Of a DNA stretch of 64,000 nucleotides, positions 1-8,471 are shown in pieces. Position 1 is the stretch's first letter, and the number at the start of each line of letters is the position of its first letter. The notes under the pieces were generated by a model. That model ran no database searches. It was not told the DNA's origin and saw only the letters and a list, made by a program, of their open reading frames with translations. This stretch comes from DASPNH01 sp035626675 (GTDB lineage: Bacteria > Desulfobacterota > Binatia > UBA1149 > CAITLU01), in assembly GCA_035626675.1 (NCBI GenBank), contig DASPNH010000091.1, forward strand, positions 10,668 through 74,667, in the 5' to 3' direction. Made by a program: the position numbers and the translations under genes.

Positions 1-56
1 AATGCCTGAGGAGCGATCCGCGCGCAGAACGACCCATCGTTCGGACTGGACCTGTC

Positions 57-728
57 GTGACGGCCGCGGTAACCCCGCGCATGCGCATCGTCTCGGTCAA
101 CGTGGGACTTCCGCGTCTGGTGCAGTGGCAGGGGCAGACTTTCGAGACCTCGATCTTCAAGGCGCCGGTCGAGGGCACCATCCCTCTTCGCACGCTCAAC
201 CTGGACGGCGACCGCCAGTCCGACCTGAGCGTCCACGGCGGTCCCGACAAGGCGGTGTACGGTTATCCCATCGAGCACTACGGCTTCTGGAAGCAGACCC
301 TGGAGCGGGACGAGCTTCCGATGGGAGCCTTCGGCGAGAACCTGACGATGGAAGGCCTGACCGAAGAGGAACTGTCCATCGGCGACGTGCTGCGCGCCGG
401 CACCGCCGAGCTGATGGTGACGCAGCCTCGCATTCCCTGCTTCAAGCTGAACGCGCGGATGAAGCGCTCCGACATGGTCAAGCTTTTCCTCGCCAGGCGG
501 CGTTCGGGCTTCTACTTCGCCGTGCTCAAGGAAGGCGAGGTCGGGGCCGGCGATGCCGTCCAATTGCTGGACCGGGCAACCGAACGCATGAGCGTACGCG
601 AGCTGACCGACATCTACGCCGACAAGGCCACCGAGGTCGCCGTGCTCGAGCGCGCGATGAAGCTGCGCGGGCTGGCCGAGGTGTGGCGCCAGCAGATCGG
701 GTCGGCCCTGGCCAGGAAGCAGGCCTGA
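57..728 (+). CDS. MOSC domain protein, YiiM-like
   Basis: A 223-residue cytosolic MOSC (molybdenum cofactor sulfurase C-terminal) protein. The conserved HGGPDKAVY motif is at about residues 60-68, GENLT at 93-97, and the family's conserved cysteine is C128 in the PRIPCFKLN segment. The last ~45 residues (from RATERMSVRE) match the three-helix tail of YiiM proteins, which bind molybdenum cofactor and are linked to reduction of N-hydroxylated compounds. The start is taken as GTG 57; ATG 81 (MRIVSV) is equally possible. The exact substrate cannot be told from sequence. Confidence 0.85.
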   Translation: MTAAVTPRMRIVSVNVGLPRLVQWQGQTFETSIFKAPVEGTIPLRTLNLDGDRQSDLSVHGGPDKAVYGYPIEHYGFWKQTLERDELPMGAFGENLTMEGLTEEELSIGDVLRAGTAELMVTQPRIPCFKLNARMKRSDMVKLFLARRRSGFYFAVLKEGEVGAGDAVQLLDRATERMSVRELTDIYADKATEVAVLERAMKLRGLAEVWRQQIGSALARKQA

Positions 729-794
729 GGAGCCGGATTGCCGGCGACCGCGGCCATTCAAGACCTGCGACCGCATCTGATGTAGAACGTTCGT

Positions 795-2084
795 GTGGAA
801 GCCGAGCTGCACGCGTTCGTCGCTCTGGTCACGGCGCACAAGGCCGAGACGCTGGCGGGCATCGCGGCGGTCTTCGCCTTGGCGGCACTCGTCGTCGGGC
901 TGCTGATCTGGCGCCGCGTGCGCGCTCCCCAGGACACGGCGCTGGAGCGCGCCCTGCGCGAAGAGCTTCGCCTTGCCCGCGAGGAGAGCTCGCGCCAGGC
1001 ACGCGACTCTCGCGAAGAGCTGCAAAGGAGCCTCTCGGGCCTGCGCCGCGAGCTGACCGGTTCGGTCGAAGGCGTACGAGGCGTGGTCGACAAGCGCCTG
1101 ACGCAGATCCAGGAAAGCAGCGAGCTTCGCCTGGACCAGATCCGCCAGACGGTCGACGAGAAGCTGCACGACACGCTCGAGAAGCGCCTGGGCGAATCCT
1201 TCCGTCTGGTCAGCAGCCAGCTCGAGGCGGTGCACAAGGGCCTCGGCGAGATGCACAGTCTGGCCGCGGGTGTCGGCGACCTGAAGAAGGTGCTGACCAA
1301 CGTCAAGGTGCGCGGCACCTGGGGTGAGGTTCAGCTCGGAGCGCTCCTGGAGCAGGTGCTGACGCCCGAGCAGTTCGCACGCAACGTCGCGGTTCGCGAA
1401 GGCTCGCGCGAGGTCGTCGAGTACGCGCTTCGCATGCCGGGATCGGGCGACGGCGCGCAGGTCTGGCTGCCCATCGACTGCAAGTTCCCGCACGAGGATT
1501 ACGCGCGCCTGGTCGCGGCCGCCGACGCGGCCGACGTCGAGGGCGTGCAGCGGGCCACGCAGGATCTCGTGCGCGCGATCAGGAAGTGCGCGCAGGACAT
1601 CCGCGACAAGTACGTCCATCCGCCGCACACCACCGACTTCGCGATCCTGTTCCTGCCCACCGAGGGCCTTTTCGCGGAGGTTCTGCGTCAGGGCGGGTTC
1701 GTCGAGGAGCTGCAGCAGACCTATCGCGTGGTCGTGGCGGGACCGACCACGCTGACCGCGCTCCTGACGAGCCTGCGCATCGGCTTTCGGACCCTGGCCA
1801 TCGAGAAGCGCGCCAGCGAAGTCTGGCAGGTGCTGGCCGCCGTCAAGAACGAGTTCGGCAAGTTTGCCGGCATCCTCGACAAGGTGAAGCGCCAGCTCGA
1901 GACGGCAACGCGCACGATCGAGACCACCGGCACGCGCACCCGTGCGATCGAGAAGAGGCTGCGCGCGGTCGAGACGCTTCCCGAGCACGAAAGCCTGGTG
2001 CTGACCGGCAACGGCAACGGAACCGCACCGGAGAATGACGCCAGCGAAGATGCCGGTGAAGACGACGAGGAGACCGCACGGTGA
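795..2084 (+). CDS. rmuC: DNA recombination protein RmuC
   Basis: A 429-residue protein with the RmuC layout: one N-terminal membrane helix (about residues 13-36, ending in RRVRAP), a long charged coiled coil (about 45-150), then the conserved C-terminal domain that begins at GTWGEVQLGALLEQVL and includes the LPIDCKFPHEDY segment. RmuC limits inversion at short inverted repeats and its C-terminal domain is nuclease-like. The start is GTG 795. It stands alone, 66 bp after the MOSC gene. Confidence rests on the full-length match to the family pattern. Confidence 0.92.
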   Translation: MEAELHAFVALVTAHKAETLAGIAAVFALAALVVGLLIWRRVRAPQDTALERALREELRLAREESSRQARDSREELQRSLSGLRRELTGSVEGVRGVVDKRLTQIQESSELRLDQIRQTVDEKLHDTLEKRLGESFRLVSSQLEAVHKGLGEMHSLAAGVGDLKKVLTNVKVRGTWGEVQLGALLEQVLTPEQFARNVAVREGSREVVEYALRMPGSGDGAQVWLPIDCKFPHEDYARLVAAADAADVEGVQRATQDLVRAIRKCAQDIRDKYVHPPHTTDFAILFLPTEGLFAEVLRQGGFVEELQQTYRVVVAGPTTLTALLTSLRIGFRTLAIEKRASEVWQVLAAVKNEFGKFAGILDKVKRQLETATRTIETTGTRTRAIEKRLRAVETLPEHESLVLTGNGNGTAPENDASEDAGEDDEETAR

Positions 2085-2090
2085 GCGGGA

Positions 2091-2108
2091 AAAAAAAGGT
2101 CAGGCACC
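2091..2108 (+). repeat. Half-copy of the GGTCAGGCACC intergenic element
   Basis: A run of A followed by GGTCAGGCACC begins 7 nt after the rmuC stop codon. It is the same core as one arm of the full palindromes at 19896-19939 and 61251-61303, but no second arm follows. Confidence 0.6.
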
Positions 2109-2227
2109 GTTTCGCCGCGGCGTCACTTGCCGGCTCTAGCGGCGAGCGTGCGAGCCGCGATGAGATGGTCCCGGCGAGCCCGCTTCGGCTCGCCTGACCG
2201 CTTTTCCCCGCCGCAAGGAGCTTTGCC

Positions 2228-3421
2228 ATGACCGTTTCCTTCGATCCGACCGAGCTCGAGCGCGTGGACGATCCCTATCCGCTCTTCGCACGCATTCGTG
2301 AAGGCGGGCCGGTGCAGCGGCTGGACAACGGTTTCTGGATGATCACCGGCCATGCGGCCGCGCTCGAAGCGCTGCATCACGCCGACTGCCGCTCCAGTCC
2401 GATCGCAATGCGCTACGTCGACGGCCTGCCGCCGGGCGCGGCGCGCGACGAGATGAGCCACCGCATCAACTTTCTGGACGCGCCCGACCATCCCCGTGTC
2501 CGCGGCATCGTCTCCAAGGCCTTTACCCCTCGCCGTATCGCGATGCTGCGGCCGTGGATCGAGCAGGCGGCGGCGCAGCTCCTGGATGCCCTCGATGGCC
2601 GCGAGGAGATCGATCTGCTGCGCGCATTCTCGCACCAGCTTCCCTCGCTCGTCATCTCGGAGCTGCTCGGCGTGCCGGTCGAGGACCGCGACCGTCTGAC
2701 CGGATGGAGCGACGAGGTCGCCCCGTTGCTGGCGCTGCAGGTCTCCGACGAGGACAAGCAGCGCGCCCTTGCGGCCGCTGAAGAGTTTCACGCCTACCTC
2801 GGCGCGCTGCTCGACGAGCGTGCGCGCCACCCCGGCGAGGATCTGCTGTCGGCACTGCTCGCCGCCGAGGCCGAAGGCGAAAGGCTTGCGCGCGTGGAGC
2901 TGCTGTCGCTGGCCGCAACGCTCTATTCGGCTGGGCACCGAACGACCCGCGACCTGTTCACCAACGGCATGTCGGTGCTGTTGTCGGAGCCGTCGCGCTA
3001 TCGCAGCGTCGTCGACGGGACCTGGAGCGCGGCAAACGTGGTCGAGGAATTCCTGCGCTTCCAGACCCCGACGCTGTTCGTGGTGCGCATTCCCTTCGCG
3101 ACGGTGTCGATCGGCGGTGTCGAGGTCGGACCGTACGAGCCATTGCTCATCTTCCTGGCCGCGGCCAATCGCGATCCGGCCGCCTACGCGGCGCCCGACG
3201 AGTTCCGGCCGGGAAGGGGAGGGCCCTCGCCGCTGTCCTTCGCCTTCGGTGCGCATTTCTGCCTGGGCGCCTCGCTGGCGCGTTCGGAGGCCGAAGTGAT
3301 GCTGGCGGCCGTCTCGGCCCGCTGGCCGCAGCTTCGGCTGCAGAGCCGGCGCCCGCTTCGCTGGCATCAGCGCGGGCCTTTTCGCGGCCTCGACGAGCTG
3401 GTCGTGGTGCCCGTGTCGTAG
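2228..3421 (+). CDS. Cytochrome P450
   Basis: A 397-residue soluble bacterial-type P450 monooxygenase with no membrane anchor. The heme-binding loop FGAHFCLGASLAR holds the axial thiolate C345. The K-helix ExxR motif is in EEFLRF (about residues 274-278). The I-helix oxygen-activation segment is SAGHRTTRDL at about 234, where AGxxT reads AGHRT. The start is ATG 2228, preceded by an AAGGAG ribosome site 7 nt upstream. No ferredoxin or reductase gene is adjacent, so the redox partner must be encoded elsewhere. The substrate is unknown. Confidence 0.93.
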   Translation: MTVSFDPTELERVDDPYPLFARIREGGPVQRLDNGFWMITGHAAALEALHHADCRSSPIAMRYVDGLPPGAARDEMSHRINFLDAPDHPRVRGIVSKAFTPRRIAMLRPWIEQAAAQLLDALDGREEIDLLRAFSHQLPSLVISELLGVPVEDRDRLTGWSDEVAPLLALQVSDEDKQRALAAAEEFHAYLGALLDERARHPGEDLLSALLAAEAEGERLARVELLSLAATLYSAGHRTTRDLFTNGMSVLLSEPSRYRSVVDGTWSAANVVEEFLRFQTPTLFVVRIPFATVSIGGVEVGPYEPLLIFLAAANRDPAAYAAPDEFRPGRGGPSPLSFAFGAHFCLGASLARSEAEVMLAAVSARWPQLRLQSRRPLRWHQRGPFRGLDELVVVPVS

Positions 3422-3508
3422 TCGACGCCACGGCTTCCATTGGCCGCAGGCTGTGCCGGTGTGCCATAACCAGACCGTCGTCGCGGTGGCAACGACCGGG
3501 AGGGGCCG

Positions 3509-4729
3509 ATGAGTAGGAAAACGAGCCTCGCGAATGTTCTTGCGGCGTGCTGCTTCGCGCTCGCGCCGATTGCCGCAGCTCATGCAGCCGACCATCCCAT
3601 CGCCGAGGCGCGGCTGAGCTTGCGCACCGACGGCGGCGGCGCACGCATGACGTTCGTCGGCAGCGATGATGCGCTGTTGGCTCCCACGGCCGGCGGCGCC
3701 GATGATCCGACGTCGGCCGGTGCGACACTGGAGGTTTTCTCGATCACCGACAGTACTGCCGTTCACCCGGTGCCGGCGTCGGGATGGACTTCCAAGGTGG
3801 CCAGCCGCACGACCTTCCGCTTCTCCAACTCCGATGCACCATCGGGTCCGTCGGTGGCCCGCAAGGCGATCCTCGTCTCGGGCAAGTCGCTCAAGGTGCT
3901 GGCTCGTTCGGTCGCGATCACGATGAACACGCCGATGCGCGCCATCGCCGTGCGTCTGACGATGGGCTCGACTCGCTACTGCGCGGTCTTCGGCGGCGAT
4001 GCGGTAACGACGGACGTCGCTGGCAAGTTCAGCGCGAAATCGACGACGGCACCGGCGGACTGCAGCGACCAGGCGCTCCGTGACGTCTCGTGCAGCGGCG
4101 GCCTCTATCCTTCGTGCGGCGGCGACTGCCTGGGCGGCGGGCTTTGTCAGAACGCCGACGGCGGCGCCGAGGCGTGCCACTGCGTCGCAGCGTCGCAGCT
4201 GTGCGGCGGCACTTCACCGACGTGCAACGGTCCATGTCCTTCCGGGCAGGAGTGCGTGAGCATGCCGAGCACTGTGGGCGGCGTTCCCGAATGCAACTGC
4301 ATCGCCGCGGGCGCCGACCCGTGCGGGACCCAAGGCACGCCGTCGTGCGGCGGCGCATGTCCGACCGGTGAGGAGTGCGCGCCGATCTATCAGACTGCCG
4401 GATCGGGCGGTGCCCTCGTGTGCACGTGCGGGCCGGCGGAGACTTGCGGTCAGCTCGGTGGCCTGGCTTGCGGCGGCGGCTTCGCCTGCAGCTACGACGA
4501 CGAGACGCCGAGCTGCGCGCCGATGTCGTGCGACGCTGCTTTCGAGACGTGCGGCGGACCGTGCGGCGACGGCGGCTCCTGCTATCCATTCTTCTCGGGG
4601 AGTTATCAGGCCTGCATCTGCAGCGGCCCTCTGGATGGAACCTGCGATTCCTGCGGCGGCGTCGTGTGCGGGCCAGGCCAGGCCTGCGGGGTTCATCCGG
4701 GCATTGCCTGCGGATGCACCGGTCCTTAG
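3509..4729 (+). CDS. Secreted cysteine-rich protein
   Basis: A 406-residue exported protein. A signal peptide occupies about residues 1-26 (hydrophobic core, AAAHA cleavage site). Next is a ~165-residue beta-rich module ending in RYCAVFGG and KFSAKSTTAPADC. The C-terminal half has about six EGF-like cysteine units of the form CGG..C...CP.G.EC. A GGGAGG ribosome site precedes ATG 3509. No enzyme signature is visible; the disulfide-rich repeats suggest a cell-surface or extracellular structural or binding role. The function is not recognised. Confidence 0.8.
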   Translation: MSRKTSLANVLAACCFALAPIAAAHAADHPIAEARLSLRTDGGGARMTFVGSDDALLAPTAGGADDPTSAGATLEVFSITDSTAVHPVPASGWTSKVASRTTFRFSNSDAPSGPSVARKAILVSGKSLKVLARSVAITMNTPMRAIAVRLTMGSTRYCAVFGGDAVTTDVAGKFSAKSTTAPADCSDQALRDVSCSGGLYPSCGGDCLGGGLCQNADGGAEACHCVAASQLCGGTSPTCNGPCPSGQECVSMPSTVGGVPECNCIAAGADPCGTQGTPSCGGACPTGEECAPIYQTAGSGGALVCTCGPAETCGQLGGLACGGGFACSYDDETPSCAPMSCDAAFETCGGPCGDGGSCYPFFSGSYQACICSGPLDGTCDSCGGVVCGPGQACGVHPGIACGCTGP

Positions 4730-4742
4730 CGCGTCCCGGCTC

Positions 4743-4757
4743 AGGGGACTGTCCCCT
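4743..4757. repeat. GGGGACTGTCCCC palindrome
   Basis: The palindrome AGGGGACTGTCCCCT lies between the convergent Cys-rich and isocitrate dehydrogenase genes, and its last base is part of the dehydrogenase TGA stop. The same core occurs twice at 32659-32704. It may act as a bidirectional terminator. Confidence 0.7.
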
Positions 4758-5782
4758 CAAAGACGGGCGATGATGGCGTCAGTGAAGGCTTCGGTGCCGA
4801 GCTTGCCGCCGAGGTCCCCGGTGGTCTGGCCGTCGGCAAGGGCGCGGTTATAGGCCAGCTTGATGCGTTCGGCGACCTGGCGGCAGCGCTCGTCGCCGCG
4901 AGTTTCGGCCAGGTGGTTGAGCATCATCACCGCCGACATCAGCAGCGCCAGCGGATTGGCGATGCCCTTGCCCGCGATGTCTGGCGCCGACCCGTGCACG
5001 GCCTCGAAGACCGAGTCGCGATCGCCGAGGTTGGCACCGGGCACGACGCCGAGTCCGCCGACCAGGCCGGCCGTCAGGTCGCTGACGACGTCGCCGTAGA
5101 GATTCTCCATCAGCAGCACCTCGAAGCGCGTCGGGTCCTGCACCAGCTTCATGCATCCCGCGTCGATGATGAGCTCTTCGTAGCCGACGCCGGCGAACTT
5201 CTGCTCGTGCACGGCGCGAGCGCAGCGCAAGAACAGACCGTCGGTCAGCTTCATGATGTTGGCTTTGTGGAAAACGGTGACCTTGGAACGTCCGCGGCGC
5301 AGCGCATACCCGAACGCATGCTCGGCGATGCGCATGCATGCCTTCTCGGTCGCGACTTTCAGACTGGTGACCACCCCCGGCGTGATCTCGTTCTCGACAC
5401 CGCTGTAGAGGCCCTCGGTGTTCTCGCGCACGATGACCAGGTCGACGTTGGCGTAGCGCGTCACGACGCCTTCGAGCGAGCGCACCGGCCGCACCGCCGC
5501 ATACAAGTCCAGCGTCTTGCGCAGCGAGACGTTGATGGAGCGGAAGCCGGTGCCTACCGGAGTGGTGCACGGACCCTTGAGCGCAACGTGATGCTCGCGA
5601 ATGGCATCGAGCGTTGCGGCCGGAAGCACGTCGCCTTCCTTCTCGAGCGCGACGATTCCGGCATGGCGTTCGACCCATTGGATCGGCGCCTTTGCCGCCT
5701 GCAGCACGCGCACGGTTGCCGCAGCGACTTCGGGGCCGATGCCGTCACCGGGGATGAGAACGACCGGGTGTAGAACGTCCAT
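4757..5782 (-). CDS. NAD-type isocitrate dehydrogenase family protein
   Basis: A 341-residue beta-decarboxylating dehydrogenase of the isocitrate/isopropylmalate family. It oxidises and decarboxylates a (2R,3S)-2-hydroxyacid using NAD(P) and Mg2+. Visible family features are IPGDGIGPEV at the N terminus, the substrate loop GTGFRSINVSLRK, the tyrosine segment RENTEGLYSGVEN, the metal-binding NLYGDVVSDL, and the cofactor loop HGSAPDIAGKGIANP. The SINVSLRK substrate loop and overall length fit NAD-dependent isocitrate dehydrogenase better than LeuB; homoisocitrate or tartrate activity cannot be excluded. It is monocistronic and the stop overlaps a palindrome. Confidence 0.85.
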   Translation of the reverse strand: MDVLHPVVLIPGDGIGPEVAAATVRVLQAAKAPIQWVERHAGIVALEKEGDVLPAATLDAIREHHVALKGPCTTPVGTGFRSINVSLRKTLDLYAAVRPVRSLEGVVTRYANVDLVIVRENTEGLYSGVENEITPGVVTSLKVATEKACMRIAEHAFGYALRRGRSKVTVFHKANIMKLTDGLFLRCARAVHEQKFAGVGYEELIIDAGCMKLVQDPTRFEVLLMENLYGDVVSDLTAGLVGGLGVVPGANLGDRDSVFEAVHGSAPDIAGKGIANPLALLMSAVMMLNHLAETRGDERCRQVAERIKLAYNRALADGQTTGDLGGKLGTEAFTDAIIARL

Positions 5783-5895
5783 GGCTCAGATGCTCCCTGC
5801 CGTCGAGGCACCTTTCGTGATTGGCCACGCCGTCGTCGATCGCAACCGCGCCGGATGCGGCAGGAGCCGCGGCGCTCACGGCCGCAAAGCGCCTC

Positions 5896-8328
5896 TCATT
5901 CGCAACCCAGCGGCTCGTTGCTCTCGTCGATGCCTTCGGCGCGGATCCCGTAGACCGGAAGCGGGCAGCCAAGTTCGAGCGCGCCGAGATCGGGCGCGGC
6001 ACCGGTGAAGGTGTCGTTGAGGTTGGAAAGCGTCGCGCCGGCATCGACCGCGTTGCTGGACGCATCCAGCGTCACGTCCTGCGCGGCCATCGTCGTCGCA
6101 TAGCTCGGCGGCGGCACCAGGCCGCTGGCGAATATCGGTTGCGTCAGAATGCGGCCGCTCGTCTCGACTCCGCCGGCCTGCAGCGCCGCAAAGCTCGGAT
6201 AGTCGGTGGCGGGATCGGGGCGGAACTCGAAGCGGAAAACGCCGTCGGGAAAGTAGCCGTTGCCGTCGAAGGTGCCGTTGTCGATGGGAGCGTCCCAGTT
6301 CACCACGCGTCCTGCCGGCGAGGAGGGCCCGACGAACAGGTTGCCGCCGACTTCGAAGTAGTGGCTGGCCACGCCGGCCTCCACGATCAGCGCCTCGGCG
6401 GGTGAGACGAACGTGTTGTGATAGGCGAGCACGCCCGAAGGCCCGGTGGCGCCGCCGACGCCATGGAACTTCATCTGCTCGTGCGAGACGTTCACAGCGA
6501 CGTTTCGTAGCAGGTAGGCGGGGCCGCCCTGCACGGGCTGGAAGCTGGTGGGCACGAAGTTGTTGGTGAAACGGTTGCGCATCGCGCGCACGTTGCCCTC
6601 GCCGTAGTCTAGCTCGACGCCGTTGTCGTAGGCCGACAAGACCTCGTTGCCATAGAAATCGAGCGAGCGCGCGCCTGCCTGGCTGTTCTTGATCGCATCG
6701 CCGAATCCGATGAGCTCGTTGTGGCAGACCACGTGACCGTCTCCCTGCACCAGGATCCCGTCGACGTTGGAGTACAGGCCGCCATCGTCGAAGTAGACGT
6801 GCGGCCAGACCAGCGGTCCCTCCAGCAGGTTGTCGCACAGATAGAAGTCGAGCTGGTTGGTCCGGGTGCCGATGCCGAGCGTGACGTCGTGGACATGAAG
6901 CCGCCGCGCGACGTTGCCGACCGCGCCGTCGCCCTGGAAGCGCATTGCCCGGGAGGCGTTGCGCAGCGTCAGGCGCTCCACGTGCACGTAGCTGCCGTAG
7001 GCCTCGAGGATGTTGCAGCCTTCGCAGCCTCCGCCGTCCAGGATCGTGCCGTCGCGGCTGGCGCCGCGAATGACGATGGGATCCTCGGCGGTCCCGCTGG
7101 CCGTGATGACGAACAGCCCATCGTAGACACCGTCGGCGAGCTCGATGACGTGGCCGGGCTGCGCGGCGGAAAGCGCCGCGCTGAACTGAGCCTCGTTCGC
7201 CACCGGGACGATCACGGGCGAGGCGGGATCCTCCGGCACCTCGCGCGTCGTCGACTCGAGCACGATCGTTTCGTCGACGGCTCCGTCGGCGTCGGTGACG
7301 TGCAGCTCGATCTGGTAGGTGATGCCCGGTCGCAGATCGAAGATGCTGCCGGCGAACTGCTCGGGAACGTCATGATCGGCCACCACCTCCGGTCGCACGC
7401 GATACAGTGGCAGCGCGTCCTTCCACGAGACCTCGCCGTCGGCGCGGTAGCGCGCGGCGATGGTCGCGTCGTAGTCCTCGTCGCCGGTGATCAGGACCTG
7501 CACGCCAAGCGTCATGAGCGTGGGCCGATCCGCGCGTGCTTCGATGATTCCGAGCACCGGGTCGGGGCAGGCGAAGGCATGGTCGTTGGTAGCGCCCACA
7601 CGCGCGATGGTCGTCTCGGCCAGCGCCTGCTGCTCGGCGGCACCGAGGCAGGCAGGGCAGGTGCCGCCGCCGGCAAGCCTGCTTGCCGCTTGCACGAACT
7701 TCGCGAGCGCATCGGCTTCGCACGCTTCCTCGTCGTAGGCGGGGTCGGCCAGCTCCAGGCCCTTGGCCGCAGCAGTGCGCTGGCACTTGCGAACGCGCGA
7801 GGCCAGCACCCGCAGATTCTTGGCGACCCGCCCGGCGCACGAGAGCGTGGCAGCGTCGGCGGGGACGAAGCCGCCATCGTCGCCGCCGGGATCGATCTCC
7901 TCGCCGCTGGTGTCGTCGCAGTAGGGGCCGGCGTTCTCGTCGTCGAGCGCGGCAACGTGCTCGGCGGAGTTGTCGGCAAGATCGTGGAGCACCGGCGTGC
8001 CGCTGCACGAGCCGACGCGGGTCAGCTTGGCCTGCATGCGCGCCACTGCTTCGGCCTCGCACGCTTCCTCGTCGAAGGTGTCGGGCCGGGCCGAAAAGAT
8101 CTCGAAGTATCGCGCCTGCGCCTCGGCGACGTGACACTTGACGATGGCGCTCTCGAGCTTGTCGTAGCTCTTGGTGGCGGCCGCGCCGCAGGCCAGGCGC
8201 GAGCTGCTCGCGGGCACGCAGCCCGCATCGTCGCCGCCGAAGGGCTCTCCGGGGCCGGGGCCCGGCTCGGCCAGTGCGGGCACGGCCATCGACATCAGCA
8301 TCCCCACGACCAAAGCGCGCGTCATCAT
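5896..8328 (-). CDS. Secreted right-handed beta-helix protein
   Basis: An 810-residue exported protein starting at ATG 8328 (MMTRALVVGM..., signal peptide to about ALA/EPG); an upstream in-frame TTG is less likely. After the signal come two copies of a cysteine-containing helical segment built around DEEACEA(E/D)A, then a fibronectin-like stretch (ITYQIELHVTDADG). A long beta-helix of the chondroitinase B/NosD type follows, from about residue 385, with turns such as DGGGCEGCNILEAYGSYV and NNFVPTSF. Such helices usually bind or cut polysaccharides; the catalytic residues are not identifiable. It is divergent from the PQQ dehydrogenase. Confidence 0.8.
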   Translation of the reverse strand: MMTRALVVGMLMSMAVPALAEPGPGPGEPFGGDDAGCVPASSSRLACGAAATKSYDKLESAIVKCHVAEAQARYFEIFSARPDTFDEEACEAEAVARMQAKLTRVGSCSGTPVLHDLADNSAEHVAALDDENAGPYCDDTSGEEIDPGGDDGGFVPADAATLSCAGRVAKNLRVLASRVRKCQRTAAAKGLELADPAYDEEACEADALAKFVQAASRLAGGGTCPACLGAAEQQALAETTIARVGATNDHAFACPDPVLGIIEARADRPTLMTLGVQVLITGDEDYDATIAARYRADGEVSWKDALPLYRVRPEVVADHDVPEQFAGSIFDLRPGITYQIELHVTDADGAVDETIVLESTTREVPEDPASPVIVPVANEAQFSAALSAAQPGHVIELADGVYDGLFVITASGTAEDPIVIRGASRDGTILDGGGCEGCNILEAYGSYVHVERLTLRNASRAMRFQGDGAVGNVARRLHVHDVTLGIGTRTNQLDFYLCDNLLEGPLVWPHVYFDDGGLYSNVDGILVQGDGHVVCHNELIGFGDAIKNSQAGARSLDFYGNEVLSAYDNGVELDYGEGNVRAMRNRFTNNFVPTSFQPVQGGPAYLLRNVAVNVSHEQMKFHGVGGATGPSGVLAYHNTFVSPAEALIVEAGVASHYFEVGGNLFVGPSSPAGRVVNWDAPIDNGTFDGNGYFPDGVFRFEFRPDPATDYPSFAALQAGGVETSGRILTQPIFASGLVPPPSYATTMAAQDVTLDASSNAVDAGATLSNLNDTFTGAAPDLGALELGCPLPVYGIRAEGIDESNEPLGCE

Positions 8329-8471
8329 CCGGCGACCATATCGACCCGCCCCTGGCGCAAGCAAGACTGAAAACCGGTCGGCTGCTCACGGACGGATCGC
8401 TCCGCTTTGCCCGCTTTGGCGTGCGCCGTTATGGTCCGCGCGCATCCGACGCGCCTTTCCCAGGAGGTCTC

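Noticed and set aside
2123..4180. 685-codon minus-strand frame
   Set aside because: It overlaps the P450 and the secreted Cys-rich gene, both with motifs and ribosome sites; its composition is Arg/Ala/His-rich, as for shadow frames.
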